NCBI GenBank assembly: GCA_035294325.1
Contig: DATGLE010000307.1
Coordinates: 1 to 20,746, forward strand
Direction: 5' to 3'
Origin: DATGLE01 sp035294325
GTDB lineage: Bacteria; Chloroflexota; Ktedonobacteria; Ktedonobacterales; Ktedonobacteraceae
Length of the DNA stretch: 20,746 nt
Position numbers and translations under genes: made by a program. Under the pieces are notes generated by a model. The model saw nothing but the letters and a program-made list of their open reading frames with translations, did no database searches and was not told the DNA's origin. This document shows, piece after piece, positions 1-7,064 of the stretch (its first letter is position 1; the number at the start of each line of letters is the position of its first letter).

Positions 1-125
1 GCGAAAAGAAGACCACCCAGGCCGGGTCCCACAACGAGGCTGAGGTTAAAGCTCGAAGAGAGCAGAGCGTTGGCCGGCACGATGTCATCTTCTAGATAAG
101 GCATAGCGCAAACATCCTGATCCAT
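1..125 (-). pseudogene. MFS transporter fragment, apparently missing its N-terminal part
   Basis: Read on the minus strand from an ATG at 125, the frame gives about 41 residues and runs off the left edge. It contains PYLEDDIVPANALLSSSFN followed by LSLVVGPGLGGLLF. This matches the conserved segment (acidic loop, then 'NAL..SFNL...GPalGGLL') found in the middle of EntS/MFS_3-type transporters; the intact MFS protein at 9802-11229 has the same segment about 150 residues into the protein. Upstream in the same frame (126-200) the translation stays open for a while but no longer looks like a transporter: no membrane segments, many charged residues. So the first three or four membrane segments seem to be missing. 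It may be a decayed or truncated exporter, or a gene with a frameshift just outside the recognisable part. The C-terminal half lies outside the window. The family match is read by eye. Confidence 0.45.
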
Positions 126-208
126 TGCTATGCTCAGCTTAACACGACATTTCTCCTGGCTACGCTGGTCAGAAGGACAGATTGCCAGTAATCGGGCTAA
201 ACACCGGA

Positions 209-238
209 TTGACAAAGCAGCGGACTGTAGGCTACCGT
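209..238 (+). promoter_or_regulatory. Candidate promoter for the sugar-acid operon
   Basis: A perfect -35 hexamer TTGACA (209-214) is followed after 18 bases by TACCGT (233-238), a poor -10. The ribosome binding site GGAGG (249-253) and the ATG at 258 follow at once, so the leader would be only about 13-15 bases. The -35 is convincing; the -10 is not, and the true start of transcription could lie further upstream. Confidence 0.35.
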
Positions 239-257
239 TAAAGATGAAGGAGGGCAG

Positions 258-1592
258 ATGAACACATCCGTTTTATGGGAACAGCGCCTCTCGCAAGACC
301 GGCGCCGCGTGGTGATTCTCGACGATGATCCCACTGGAACGCAGACGGTTGCGGATGTCGAGGTTATTTTACATCCGTCACTCGACGCCTACCGGCAATT
401 TTTCGCCGGCCCGGACCGCGCTATATACGTCCTGACCAATTCACGCTCACTCAATCGGGAAGGGGCTACCGGCCTGGTCGCGCGCATTCGCGATGAGGTC
501 AGACTCGCGGCCCGGGAGGCCCGCGCGGGCGTGGCATTCCTGCTGCGCGGAGATTCCACGCTGCGTGGGCATGTGTTCGCGGAGATCGATGTGCTTGCGG
601 CAGGACTGGAGAACCCTGTGAGTCTTTTTGTTCCGGCGTTTCCCGAAGGAGGGCGCGCCACTGTTGGTGGCGTGCATTATCTGGTCACAGCAGAAGGCAG
701 GATTCCGGTAGCGCAGACCGAGTTTGCGCGAGATACGGTCTTCGGCTATCGCAGCGAGCGCCTGGTCGATTGGGTGGCAGAGGTGGGACAGGGCAGGCGC
801 GCGCTTTCGCTGCCACTGGAGCTATTGCGCGTGGAAGGGCCAGCAGTGGTGACGCGCGCACTGCTCGATGCGCCCGCCGGGTCGGTGGTCGTGCCCGACG
901 CTGAGACGCGCAGCGATCTTGAGATCATCGCTTATGGGCTGCTGGACGCCGAGGCGCGTGGGCGGCAGGTCGTGGTCCGAACAGCCTCAACCTTTGCCGC
1001 CATACGCGCCGGGCTGCATAGTGCGCATATAGACTCCGTGGAGAGCGCCGCCGGGGGGCGCGTACTGGTCGTGTGCGGCTCACATACCGCCGCCAGTTCT
1101 CGCCAGCTCGACAGGCTTATCGAGCGCACCCGGGCGCCGATCATCATTCCTACTGATCGCCTGCTCAAAGAGGGACCGGATGCCATCGTACCAGGGCTGG
1201 CGGAGGCGATCAGGGGCGATCTTGAGCGGCAGAAATTCGCCATCCTGGCAACCGAGCGTATCCGGCAGGCGCAGCATGGCGATCTGGCGACGGGCGCGCG
1301 GGTCATGGATGCCCTCACGGCGATAGTGGCAAAGGTCGCAGGTAACTGCGATGCCGTCATTGCCAAAGGGGGCATTACCTCGGCCCAGGTTGCTACGGAT
1401 GGCCTCGGCGCGACTCAGGCCCGCGTCCGTGGGCAACTGGAACCCGGTATTTCGCTGTGGAATCTCACGCTGCCCGATGGTCGCAGCCTGCCTTACGCGG
1501 TCATCCCCGGCAACGTCGGCACCGATCAAACGCTGCTGCATATCGCTGCCCAATTTCATGCTGCGCCCCTCACAACCACGAAGGATGAATAA
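258..1592 (+). CDS. Four-carbon acid sugar kinase family protein (DUF1537, OtnK/DtnK type)
   Basis: This 444-residue protein has the typical length and motifs of the DUF1537 kinases, which use ATP to phosphorylate four-carbon sugar acids such as threonate, erythronate or 3-oxo-tetronate in the cytosol. The N-terminal substrate domain opens with DDDPTGTQT (residues 22-30) and has RGDSTLRGH near residue 100 and the FVPAFPEGGR segment near residue 125. The C-terminal nucleotide-binding domain shows CGSHTAASSRQ, AKGGITSA and a final VIPGNVGTDQTL. The start is fixed by GGAGG five bases before the ATG. The aldolase begins two bases after the stop, so the two are almost certainly co-translated. The substrate cannot be read from the sequence: known OtnK enzymes sit beside AraD-like aldolases and DtnK beside PdxA2, whereas this one is paired with an FBA-type aldolase. 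Confidence 0.9.
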   Translation: MNTSVLWEQRLSQDRRRVVILDDDPTGTQTVADVEVILHPSLDAYRQFFAGPDRAIYVLTNSRSLNREGATGLVARIRDEVRLAAREARAGVAFLLRGDSTLRGHVFAEIDVLAAGLENPVSLFVPAFPEGGRATVGGVHYLVTAEGRIPVAQTEFARDTVFGYRSERLVDWVAEVGQGRRALSLPLELLRVEGPAVVTRALLDAPAGSVVVPDAETRSDLEIIAYGLLDAEARGRQVVVRTASTFAAIRAGLHSAHIDSVESAAGGRVLVVCGSHTAASSRQLDRLIERTRAPIIIPTDRLLKEGPDAIVPGLAEAIRGDLERQKFAILATERIRQAQHGDLATGARVMDALTAIVAKVAGNCDAVIAKGGITSAQVATDGLGATQARVRGQLEPGISLWNLTLPDGRSLPYAVIPGNVGTDQTLLHIAAQFHAAPLTTTKDE

Positions 1593-1594
1593 CC

Positions 1595-2434
1595 ATGCAG
1601 GCATCTTTTTCCGAACTGCTCCAGGAGCATCGCGCGCGAGGAACGGCGCTGGGAGCTTTCACCTGCTATAACTTCGAGACCGCCGCCGCTGTGCTACAGG
1701 CGGCCCAGGAGCGCACCGACAGCGTTATCATCCTGATAAGCGAAAAGTCCTTCGCGACGGCCCACGGCGATTATCTCGTCGCGGCTCTGCGGGCCGTAGC
1801 CGAGCGCGCACCCGTGCCCGTCTGCCTGCAACTCGACCATATCAGCGATCTCAGGCGTATCGAGGCGGCCTTCGCGCTTGGCGTCGGCGCGGTAATGGCC
1901 GACGGCTCGCGGCTGTCGTTCGAGCAGAATATCGCCTTTGTGCGCGAGGCCGTCGCCATCGCGCAGCGTTACGGAGGATACGTCGAAGCGGAGCTTGGCC
2001 GGGTCGAGGGAGATGAGGATATCGCGACGGCTGCGCGGGCCGGAGCCTTCACCGATCCAGAGCAGGCGGCCATTTTCGTGGAGCGGGCACAACCCGCCTG
2101 TCTCGCCGTCTCGATTGGCAACGTGCACGGCGTCTATCAACACCCTCCGGCGCTGGATTGGGAGCGCCTGAAGAAGATCCACGAGCAAACGACGGCACCG
2201 CTCTCGCTGCACGGTGCCTCCGGCCTGAGCGATGAGGATCTGCGGCGCGCGATTACTTATGGCATTGCTAAGATTAACGTCAATACCGAGCTGCGCAGCC
2301 GCTATGTTCAGGTTGCCGCCGAGCAGGCCCCACAGATGGCGCGCGGCTCTCGCCTGCTGGAGCTTCAACTTACGCTTACGGAGGCGCTGGCGCAGGTAGC
2401 CGGCGCCAAACTGGATGTGTACAACGGGCGGTAG
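1595..2434 (+). CDS. Class II (Zn-dependent) ketose-bisphosphate aldolase family protein
   Basis: The 279-residue protein is a complete class II aldolase of the FbaA/GatY/KbaY superfamily: a TIM barrel that cleaves a ketose phosphate by a Zn-stabilised enediolate. Visible landmarks are the LDH motif with Asp81 and Zn ligand His82, VEAELGRVEG with acidic residues near 131-133, the second Zn ligand His178 in GNVHGVY, the third, His206, in SLHGASG, and the phosphate-binding INVNTELR near 227-234. Length fits the short tagatose/fructose-bisphosphate branch. GAAGGATGA precedes the ATG, which lies two bases after the kinase stop, so the product of the kinase is its likely substrate. Which ketose or keto-acid phosphate it splits is unknown. 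The family assignment is firm. Confidence 0.9.
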   Translation: MQASFSELLQEHRARGTALGAFTCYNFETAAAVLQAAQERTDSVIILISEKSFATAHGDYLVAALRAVAERAPVPVCLQLDHISDLRRIEAAFALGVGAVMADGSRLSFEQNIAFVREAVAIAQRYGGYVEAELGRVEGDEDIATAARAGAFTDPEQAAIFVERAQPACLAVSIGNVHGVYQHPPALDWERLKKIHEQTTAPLSLHGASGLSDEDLRRAITYGIAKINVNTELRSRYVQVAAEQAPQMARGSRLLELQLTLTEALAQVAGAKLDVYNGR

Positions 2435-2476
2435 GCCATAATATTAGAGTGTATTTTCACTTTCGCAGGCGCGCGA

Positions 2477-2504
2477 TTGACCACGCTCGTATCGCTCATA
2501 CCAT
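2477..2504 (+). promoter_or_regulatory. Weak candidate promoter before the SDR gene
   Basis: TTGACC (2477-2482), 16 bases, then TACCAT (2499-2504) lies in the 232-base gap between the aldolase and the dehydrogenase. It would give the dehydrogenase its own transcript with a leader of about 155 bases that contains the multi-stem structure at 2521-2591. Both hexamers are imperfect. Confidence 0.25.
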
Positions 2505-2520
2505 GTTAAGAGAGTGTCCG

Positions 2521-2591
2521 AGGCTCAGCGCTCTCGCCGGGCGCTGGCGCGGCTTCGCCGCACCCGGGGATCGCCAGGGTGGTGCGAGCCT
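2521..2591 (+). promoter_or_regulatory. Structured leader or decayed hairpin cassette before the SDR gene
   Basis: Several nested complementary segments lie together: AGGCTC (2521-2526) with GAGCCT (2586-2591), CTGGCG (2544-2549) with CGCCAG (2572-2577), and GCGGC-TTC-GCCGC (2549-2561), with an alternative AGCGC/GCGCT pair at 2527-2545. The element is GC-rich and does not look coding. It could be a cis-acting RNA leader or a degenerate copy of the palindromic cassettes seen elsewhere in the window. No known riboswitch class is recognised. Confidence 0.3.
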
Positions 2592-2666
2592 GAGGTGAGG
2601 CTGGCAATCAGACACATTCTGATGAGCGCGATGATTATTTGTCTTCCAGATGAAAGAGGTGTTTCG

Positions 2667-3431
2667 ATGAACAGAAAGAGATTTGAGGGCAAGGTTGCAT
2701 TAGTGACCGGCGCAGGGAGCCGGCGCGGCATCGGGCGAGCGACGGCCCTGGCGCTTGCCGAGGAAGGTGCGAAGGTCGCTATTACCGATATCGCTGCCGA
2801 AGGGGTGCAGAGCGTCGCCGCCGAACTCAATAAGATCGGCCCGGCATTTGGCGCAGTGGCCGACGTGCGCGATAAGCAGGCAATGACGCGCGTGGTCGAG
2901 CGGGCCGTGTCAGAATTCGGCGGCCTCGACATCCTGATGAATATTGCCGGCATCACACGGCCAACGCCCTTTCTGGACACTTCCGAGGAAGAGTACGACC
3001 TGATACTCGACATCAACCTCAAGGGCATGTTTCTGACCACTCAGGCCGCCGTTCCCGCGCTTCTGGAGCGCGGCGGCGGCGCGATTGTCTCGCTGGCCTC
3101 GGTTTCGGGACAGCGCGGCGGCGGCGTCTTTGGCGCCAGCGCCTACAGTGCCTCCAAAGCGGGTGTGATGGGCCTGACGAAAGCTCTGGCGCGCGAGCTA
3201 TCGCCGCGCGGCATTCGCGTCAACTGCGTCGCCCCCTCGATGATCGACACGGATATCACCGGCGCACCGCTCACCGAGGAGCGCAAGGCCGCGCTGTCGA
3301 AGGACGTTCTGCTGGGCCGCATCGGCACGGTCAACGATGTTGTGCCCTGCCTGCTATTCCTGGCCTCAGATGAGAGCGCCTATCTGACGGGCGTCACGCT
3401 CGATATCAACGGGGGTATGCATATGCATTAA
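2667..3431 (+). CDS. Short-chain dehydrogenase/reductase (classical SDR)
   Basis: The start is placed at the ATG at 2667 because it follows AAAGAGGTG at good spacing and begins the SDR fold. The open frame reaches back to 2514, but that extension is Arg-rich and runs through a structured intergenic element. The 254-residue protein shows the cofactor loop TGAGSRRGIG (14-23), Asp41 at the end of beta-2 (which favours NAD(H) over NADP(H)), MNIAG (91-95), catalytic Ser147, Tyr160 and Lys164 (YSASK), and a C-terminal YLTGVTLDINGG. It is similar to FabG-like and sugar-alcohol dehydrogenases. Its position after the sugar-acid kinase and aldolase suggests oxidation of the sugar or sugar acid that feeds them. 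That role is inferred from context. Confidence 0.88.
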   Translation: MNRKRFEGKVALVTGAGSRRGIGRATALALAEEGAKVAITDIAAEGVQSVAAELNKIGPAFGAVADVRDKQAMTRVVERAVSEFGGLDILMNIAGITRPTPFLDTSEEEYDLILDINLKGMFLTTQAAVPALLERGGGAIVSLASVSGQRGGGVFGASAYSASKAGVMGLTKALARELSPRGIRVNCVAPSMIDTDITGAPLTEERKAALSKDVLLGRIGTVNDVVPCLLFLASDESAYLTGVTLDINGGMHMH

Positions 3432-3489
3432 AAAGCCTGATATGGTGAGGGCATCCGGGGTCCCGGATGCCCTCACCATATCAGGCTTT
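3432..3489. terminator. Bidirectional hairpin terminator, 28-bp perfect stem
   Basis: The left arm (3432-3459) and right arm (3462-3489) are perfect reverse complements around a two-base loop. The element begins immediately after the SDR stop codon and ends one base before the efp stop codon, so it separates two convergent genes. On the minus strand the stem is followed by TTTTT, a proper U-tract for efp; on the plus strand the run is only TTT-G-TT. The stem contains TATGGTGAGGG, the core shared with two other hairpins in this window. It is far longer than an ordinary intrinsic terminator. Confidence 0.8.
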
Positions 3490-3490
3490 G

Positions 3491-4057
3491 TTATTTCACG
3501 CGCTCAACATACTGGCCGGTGCGTGTATCAACGCGAATCTTCTCGCCCGGATTGACGAACAGGGGCACGTTGACAACGGCACCCGTCTCCAGCGTAGCCG
3601 CTTTGGTGACGTTAGTCGCGGTATCGCCGCGCAGGCCAGGCTCGGCGCTCGTGACCTCCAGTTCAACGAAGTTCGGCAGTTCGACAGCAACGATATTCTC
3701 GCCATCAACCAGCATCTCAACGACATCGCCCTCTTTGAGGAACTTCACGCCATCACCGAGCATCTCCCTGGAGACCGGCTGCTGGTCATAGGTATCGGTA
3801 TTCATAAAGATATAGTCGTCGCCGTCGATATACAGAAACTGCCAGTTCTGATGCTCGACGCGCACCTCGTCAATTTCCTCGCCCGCGCGGAAACGCTGCT
3901 CGATCACGCGCCCGTTCTTCACATTCTTCAGGCGCACACGAACAAACGCGCGCCAGTTTCCGGGGCTGACGTGATGGAATTCGCTGATACTCCACAAATC
4001 CCCGTTATAGCGTATAACCATGCCGTTGCGAAAATCGGCGGTAGTTGCATTAGCCAA
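3491..4057 (-). CDS. efp: Translation elongation factor P
   Basis: This 188-residue protein is full-length EF-P, which binds the ribosome between the P and E sites and relieves stalling at polyproline stretches. The KOW-like N-terminal domain begins NGMVIRYNGDLWSISEFHH. The two OB domains follow, with the family signature region near NFVELEVTSAEPGLRGDTA (about 131-149) and the ending VDTRTGQYVERVK. GAGAGGAGAAG lies at good distance before the ATG. The residue at the tip of the domain I loop, Lys34 in E. coli and Arg32 in Pseudomonas, is Asn34 here (SPGNWRAF; codon at 3956-3958), so neither the EpmA/YmfI-type nor the EarP-type modification would apply. The gene lies 86 bases after the methyltransferase on the same strand and ends at a strong terminator. 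Confidence 0.97.
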   Translation of the reverse strand: MANATTADFRNGMVIRYNGDLWSISEFHHVSPGNWRAFVRVRLKNVKNGRVIEQRFRAGEEIDEVRVEHQNWQFLYIDGDDYIFMNTDTYDQQPVSREMLGDGVKFLKEGDVVEMLVDGENIVAVELPNFVELEVTSAEPGLRGDTATNVTKAATLETGAVVNVPLFVNPGEKIRVDTRTGQYVERVK

Positions 4058-4143
4058 TGGAGTCTTCTCCTCTCTATCAACTAATAATAGCAGATCCGTT
4101 TAAAAAGTGTTTTTTCTGGGGCCGCCCTCCTGGACCTCCCGCT

Positions 4144-5196
4144 TCATGCGCGCCTGGCAACGAAGATGCTGGCCGGCTGCCCAAGCACGACAAGTACGAT
4201 TTTCTTCCTTATGTTCCAACCATGATCGCACAGGATCATATTCCAGAGCCGGTCCTCGCTGGTAAGCGTGACCAGCAGCCCATCAGCCGCGAGCACGCGT
4301 GCGAACTCCTCGGCCAGGGCGCTATACAGCGCTGCATTCGTTTCGTGCGAGCCAACACGCTTGCCGAAGGGCAGATTCGTCACGATCCGCGTCACACTGG
4401 CAGCATCCAGCGGTAGGGAGCGCGCGTCCCATACGCTCCACGTCGCCCTGATGCCGGCGGCACGTGCATTCCGCCGCGCCACAGCCACGGCATCCTCGCG
4501 CATATCGCCGCCGAGCGCACGCGCAAGAGGCGCGAGCAGCGCGCGCTCGATCAGGATCGTTCCGGCACCGCACAACGGATCGAGCACGACATCACGGGGC
4601 GTTGGCGCGGCAAGCCAGCTCATAGCGGCACCAACGGTAGGACGCAGCGAGGCCGGAACATGTTCGTGTTTGTAGCTGCGATGGCGCATGGTGGCATCGC
4701 TCAGGCGCAGCCCGATCAGCGCCTCGCTGCCGCTCAGCCAGAGCCAGAACTCGCTGTCAGCATCATCTTTTACCTGCTGCATCTGGCGCGGCAGAGCACG
4801 AGCCAGGGCATCGCTCACGGCCTGGCCGGCGTCTACGCGCCGGAAATCATGCTCGCCGGCCATCTGGCTCACAACGCGCCAGGTCACAGCGCGCGCACCA
4901 TGACGGCAGCCGCGCCAGACTTGCAGAGCAGTCGCTATATCGGAGTTGAGCGTGGCGCTATGCAGCACCTTCAGTGCATCGCGACCACGCCCCAGTCCGG
5001 TGACATGCGCCAGGACAAAAAAAACGTCCTCGACGGTACGCAGGGTAAGCAGGTCGCCAGGCTGCGCTGTCGTCCGAAAGAGCGCGATGCCTCGTGCGAA
5101 CTTGACCAGCTCAGCATCCCCCAGGCGCGAACGAACTTCGCTAAAGGCCAGTGTCTCCAACCCTGGCATCGTCATAACATAGAAAAGATGTGCCAT
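4144..5196 (-). CDS. THUMP-domain RNA guanine-N2 methyltransferase (Trm14/TrmN/RlmL-like)
   Basis: This 350-residue enzyme joins an N-terminal ferredoxin-like/THUMP RNA-binding region (about 1-165; PGLETLAFSEV near the start is typical) to a Rossmann-fold SAM methyltransferase. SAM motif I is DPLCGAGT (206-213) and the catalytic N-[LIV]-P-[FY]-G motif is NLPFG (274-278), which marks N2-guanine methylation. The length fits the tRNA m2G6 methyltransferases (Trm14/TrmN) better than the much longer RlmKL of enterobacteria. The target, position 6 of tRNA or a 23S rRNA site, cannot be decided from sequence alone. The start at 5196 gives the normal family N-terminus; GAGGG abuts the ATG and GAAGAAG lies ten bases upstream. 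It precedes efp on the same strand, both being translation-related. Confidence 0.85.
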   Translation of the reverse strand: MAHLFYVMTMPGLETLAFSEVRSRLGDAELVKFARGIALFRTTAQPGDLLTLRTVEDVFFVLAHVTGLGRGRDALKVLHSATLNSDIATALQVWRGCRHGARAVTWRVVSQMAGEHDFRRVDAGQAVSDALARALPRQMQQVKDDADSEFWLWLSGSEALIGLRLSDATMRHRSYKHEHVPASLRPTVGAAMSWLAAPTPRDVVLDPLCGAGTILIERALLAPLARALGGDMREDAVAVARRNARAAGIRATWSVWDARSLPLDAASVTRIVTNLPFGKRVGSHETNAALYSALAEEFARVLAADGLLVTLTSEDRLWNMILCDHGWNIRKKIVLVVLGQPASIFVARRA

Positions 5197-5484
5197 CCCT
5201 CGACAACTTCTTCGCAGGGCTGATGCGACCCCTCCCTTTCGTTATCTATCGGCGAGCCATGATACCATAGAGCGCGGCATCTCGCAATGCCCTCGCGCCT
5301 GCGGCACTCGCCAGGAGATAGTGTATGGTGTGGGAAAATGCGCGCAACGCATTTTCCCACACCATACACTATCTCCACCGCGTGGTGGGGCTGCGCGACC
5401 AATCTTCACCAGAGATGGTGAGGATGTCGAGAACCAGATACGCTCTATGACATGCAAAAGGGAGTTCCAATACTTCTGTTGAGA
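5197..5484. other. Intergenic region between the methyltransferase and the HEAT-like gene
   Basis: No supported gene. It holds the 29-bp hairpin at 5314-5376 and, at 5405-5420, a small TCACC/GGTGA palindrome with an ATGGTGAGG element like the core of the long hairpins. The promoter of the minus-strand methyltransferase should lie between 5197 and 5313, but no clear -35/-10 pair is visible. Confidence 0.5.
5314..5376. repeat. Long intergenic hairpin, 29-bp perfect stem
   Basis: The arms 5314-5342 and 5348-5376 are perfect reverse complements around the loop CGCAA. The stem includes GTATGGTGTGGG, which shares TATGGTGNGGG with the hairpins at 3432-3489 and 6490-6558. There is no T-tract after either arm, so it is not a standard intrinsic terminator, although it follows the HEAT-like gene on the minus strand and might still stop or protect its transcript. 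Confidence 0.85.
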
Positions 5485-6282
5485 CTACATCAGCAGCCTG
5501 GCGACGACCTCGGTATCCCTGGCAAATTTCGCCAGTCGTTTCTTTTTCAGGTTTTCACGCAGGATCCACGCCACGTCGGCATCATTCCAGGCAGCGCACT
5601 CGCGCATCAGGGCAAAGCCCTCCTCCGGTGCAGCCGCCGTGACCACGCTCACTGTATAACCCAGCGTGCGGCGCAGCGTCCGAAAGTTCTCGCTCTTACG
5701 ATCCGCCGCCGGAGCTTCGCGCAGGCGCTCCAGGACGATGCGTTGCAGCTTCAAGGCCGCAGCGATCATCGTAGAGGTGTAGAGCAAGGGTGGCTCCGCT
5801 ATGGCCGCAATGGTGGCACGCTGCTGAAGATAATTGCCGCTGGCCGCCAGTTCGACAAGATGAGCGACAGTCTCCTGAGGCTCGGCGACCAGCAAATGTT
5901 GATAGGCAATTGCCACCCCCTCGCGCACACGCCAGTGAGAACTACAGGCATAATGGTCAAGCAGGCGCAGCGTCTCTTCACGCCAATCAGGCCGCACGGA
6001 GGCACAGGCACCCGAGGCAATGATGCCACAGAGCATAATAAACTCGGAGGGCGTATTGCTCGTAACTACCCTGTGATCCCCATTCGTGAAATAATCCAGC
6101 AGTGTGCGCACACTTTCGGGATTTCTGGAAGCGGCTGCGGCGAGGAGATAACTCACATCATTGGCAAGCTCCAGATTCGCACGCGGCCCCGGTAAGCGGC
6201 TGTTCTCAAGCAGGTAGAACTCCAGTGGGCGCTGGTTGCCTGTTAAAGCCCTGTCTACCAGTGAAGAGAGTGTATCATGCAT
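5485..6282 (-). CDS. HEAT-repeat-like helical protein of unknown function
   Basis: The likely start is the ATG at 6282, preceded by AAGGA nine bases upstream; the frame could also open at a GTG at 6306, which has no good ribosome binding site. The 265-residue product is almost entirely predicted helix. HWRVREGVAIAYQHLL (near residue 130) has the look of a HEAT repeat, and less clear helical pairs occur on both sides (LLDYFTNGDHRVV; LLDHYACSSHWRV; VLERLREAPAADRKS). There is no signal peptide, membrane segment or catalytic motif. Proteins of this kind act as binding scaffolds. I do not recognise a named family. It is transcribed alone, away from the divergent VOC gene. Confidence 0.7.
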   Translation of the reverse strand: MHDTLSSLVDRALTGNQRPLEFYLLENSRLPGPRANLELANDVSYLLAAAASRNPESVRTLLDYFTNGDHRVVTSNTPSEFIMLCGIIASGACASVRPDWREETLRLLDHYACSSHWRVREGVAIAYQHLLVAEPQETVAHLVELAASGNYLQQRATIAAIAEPPLLYTSTMIAAALKLQRIVLERLREAPAADRKSENFRTLRRTLGYTVSVVTAAAPEEGFALMRECAAWNDADVAWILRENLKKKRLAKFARDTEVVARLLM

Positions 6283-6365
6283 GTCAACGCTTCCTTGTCC
6301 CAACACTAATGATGGTTCTGCTACACGGGTGATGGTTCATCGAGGTCGCCGGAAATACACTCCAT

Positions 6366-6393
6366 ATTTTATCACATCGGTCCACCGCGCAAG
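6366..6393 (-). promoter_or_regulatory. Candidate promoter of the HEAT-like gene
   Basis: On the minus strand CTTGCG (6388-6393) is followed after 16 bases by TAAAAT (6366-6371), which is preceded by TGA, giving an extended -10 (TGNTAAAAT). The leader would be about 75 bases to the ATG at 6282. The -35 is weak; the extended -10 is good. Confidence 0.4.
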
Positions 6394-6467
6394 TTTGACA
6401 CCTCCGGCCACCATGTGCTGAAGTATCAGCAGGAGACTGCATAATGCTTCAAGGCGTCTCCAGGACA

Positions 6468-6490
6468 GCGAAGCGCTCGCGGCGCTTCGC
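6468..6490. repeat. Small GCGC hairpin abutting the long hairpin
   Basis: GCGAAGCGC (6468-6476) and GCGCTTCGC (6482-6490) form a 9-bp perfect stem around a five-base loop. The right arm shares its last base with the first base of the long hairpin at 6490. Related small hairpins of the AGCGCC-N3-GGCGCT type flank the long hairpins near 9745 and 17134, and a GCCGCC-TCC-GGCGGC version precedes the one at 20102, so the small and large stems appear to be one composite element. Confidence 0.6.
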
Positions 6491-6558
6491 GGGTGTGCAT
6501 GTTGTTGGCGTGTGGTGCGGGCGCTGCCCGCACCATACGCCAACAACATGCACACCCG
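6490..6558. repeat. Long intergenic hairpin, 33-bp stem
   Basis: The arms 6490-6522 and 6526-6558 are reverse complements with one G-T wobble (6512/6536) and a three-base loop, GCT. Read on the minus strand the right arm contains GCGTATGGTGCGGGC, the TATGGTGNGGG core again. The right flank (6559-6593) ends CGAAGAGTTAC, the same string that follows the cassette near 9783. The rest of the 6307-6635 gap holds the HEAT gene promoter and no supported gene. Confidence 0.85.
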
Positions 6559-6635
6559 GCCGCCGGAGTCGGCAAAGAAAAGCGAAGAGTTACGAGATTG
6601 CGATATTTTCAGACCAGCAGCAAAGGAGCAAACGC

Positions 6636-7064
6636 GTGATTAGCGGCATCGGCCATATCGCCTTCTTTATCAGCGACCTGGAACGGTCATTGGACTTTTA
6701 TTGCGACAAGCTCGGCTTCCGCAGGGCATTCCACCTGGATCGTGAGGGCACGCCTTCGCCGTGGATTGTCTACATCCAGATTGCGCCCGGCCATTTCATC
6801 GAGCTTTTTCCAGGAGGACATGGCGAGAACGAAACGCGCCCGCTCGGCTATAACCACTTCTGCCTGCTCGTCGACGATATGGCCGCTACGCTCAAAACGC
6901 TGGAGGCGCGCGGCCTGCCGATTGAAGGTGAGCCGCTGCGCGGAGTGGACGGCAACTGGCAGTACTGGCTAAAAGATCCCGATGGCAACCGCATCGAGTT
7001 GATGCAAATCGATGCCAGCTCGCCCCAGGCAGCCGCCGATGCAAGCTGGAACCTGTCATCCTGA
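6636..7064 (+). CDS. VOC superfamily protein, glyoxalase I-like
   Basis: The start is set at the GTG at 6636, seven bases after AAAGGAG. The frame is open back to 6444, but that stretch translates the palindromic cassette. The 142-residue protein has two beta-alpha-beta-beta-beta VOC modules and all four metal ligands expected of a glyoxalase I: His7 (GHIAF), Glu56 (HFIELF), His74 (YNHFCL) and Glu121 (NRIELMQ). DPDGNRIELMQ is the classic C-terminal signature. The family includes lactoylglutathione lyases, fosfomycin-type thiol transferases and dioxygenases; the H-E-H-E set and length favour a lyase or isomerase. It stands alone, ending in a hairpin, so context gives no substrate. Confidence 0.85.
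   Translation: MISGIGHIAFFISDLERSLDFYCDKLGFRRAFHLDREGTPSPWIVYIQIAPGHFIELFPGGHGENETRPLGYNHFCLLVDDMAATLKTLEARGLPIEGEPLRGVDGNWQYWLKDPDGNRIELMQIDASSPQAAADASWNLSS

Noticed and set aside
6395..6400. TTGACA as a -35 box for the plus-strand glyoxalase-like gene
   Set aside because: No acceptable -10 lies 16-18 bases downstream, and the transcript would have to cross the small and long hairpins before the start codon.
6444..6635. N-terminal extension of the glyoxalase-like protein
   Set aside because: It translates the palindromic cassette and VOC homology starts only after the GTG at 6636, which has its own AAAGGAG.
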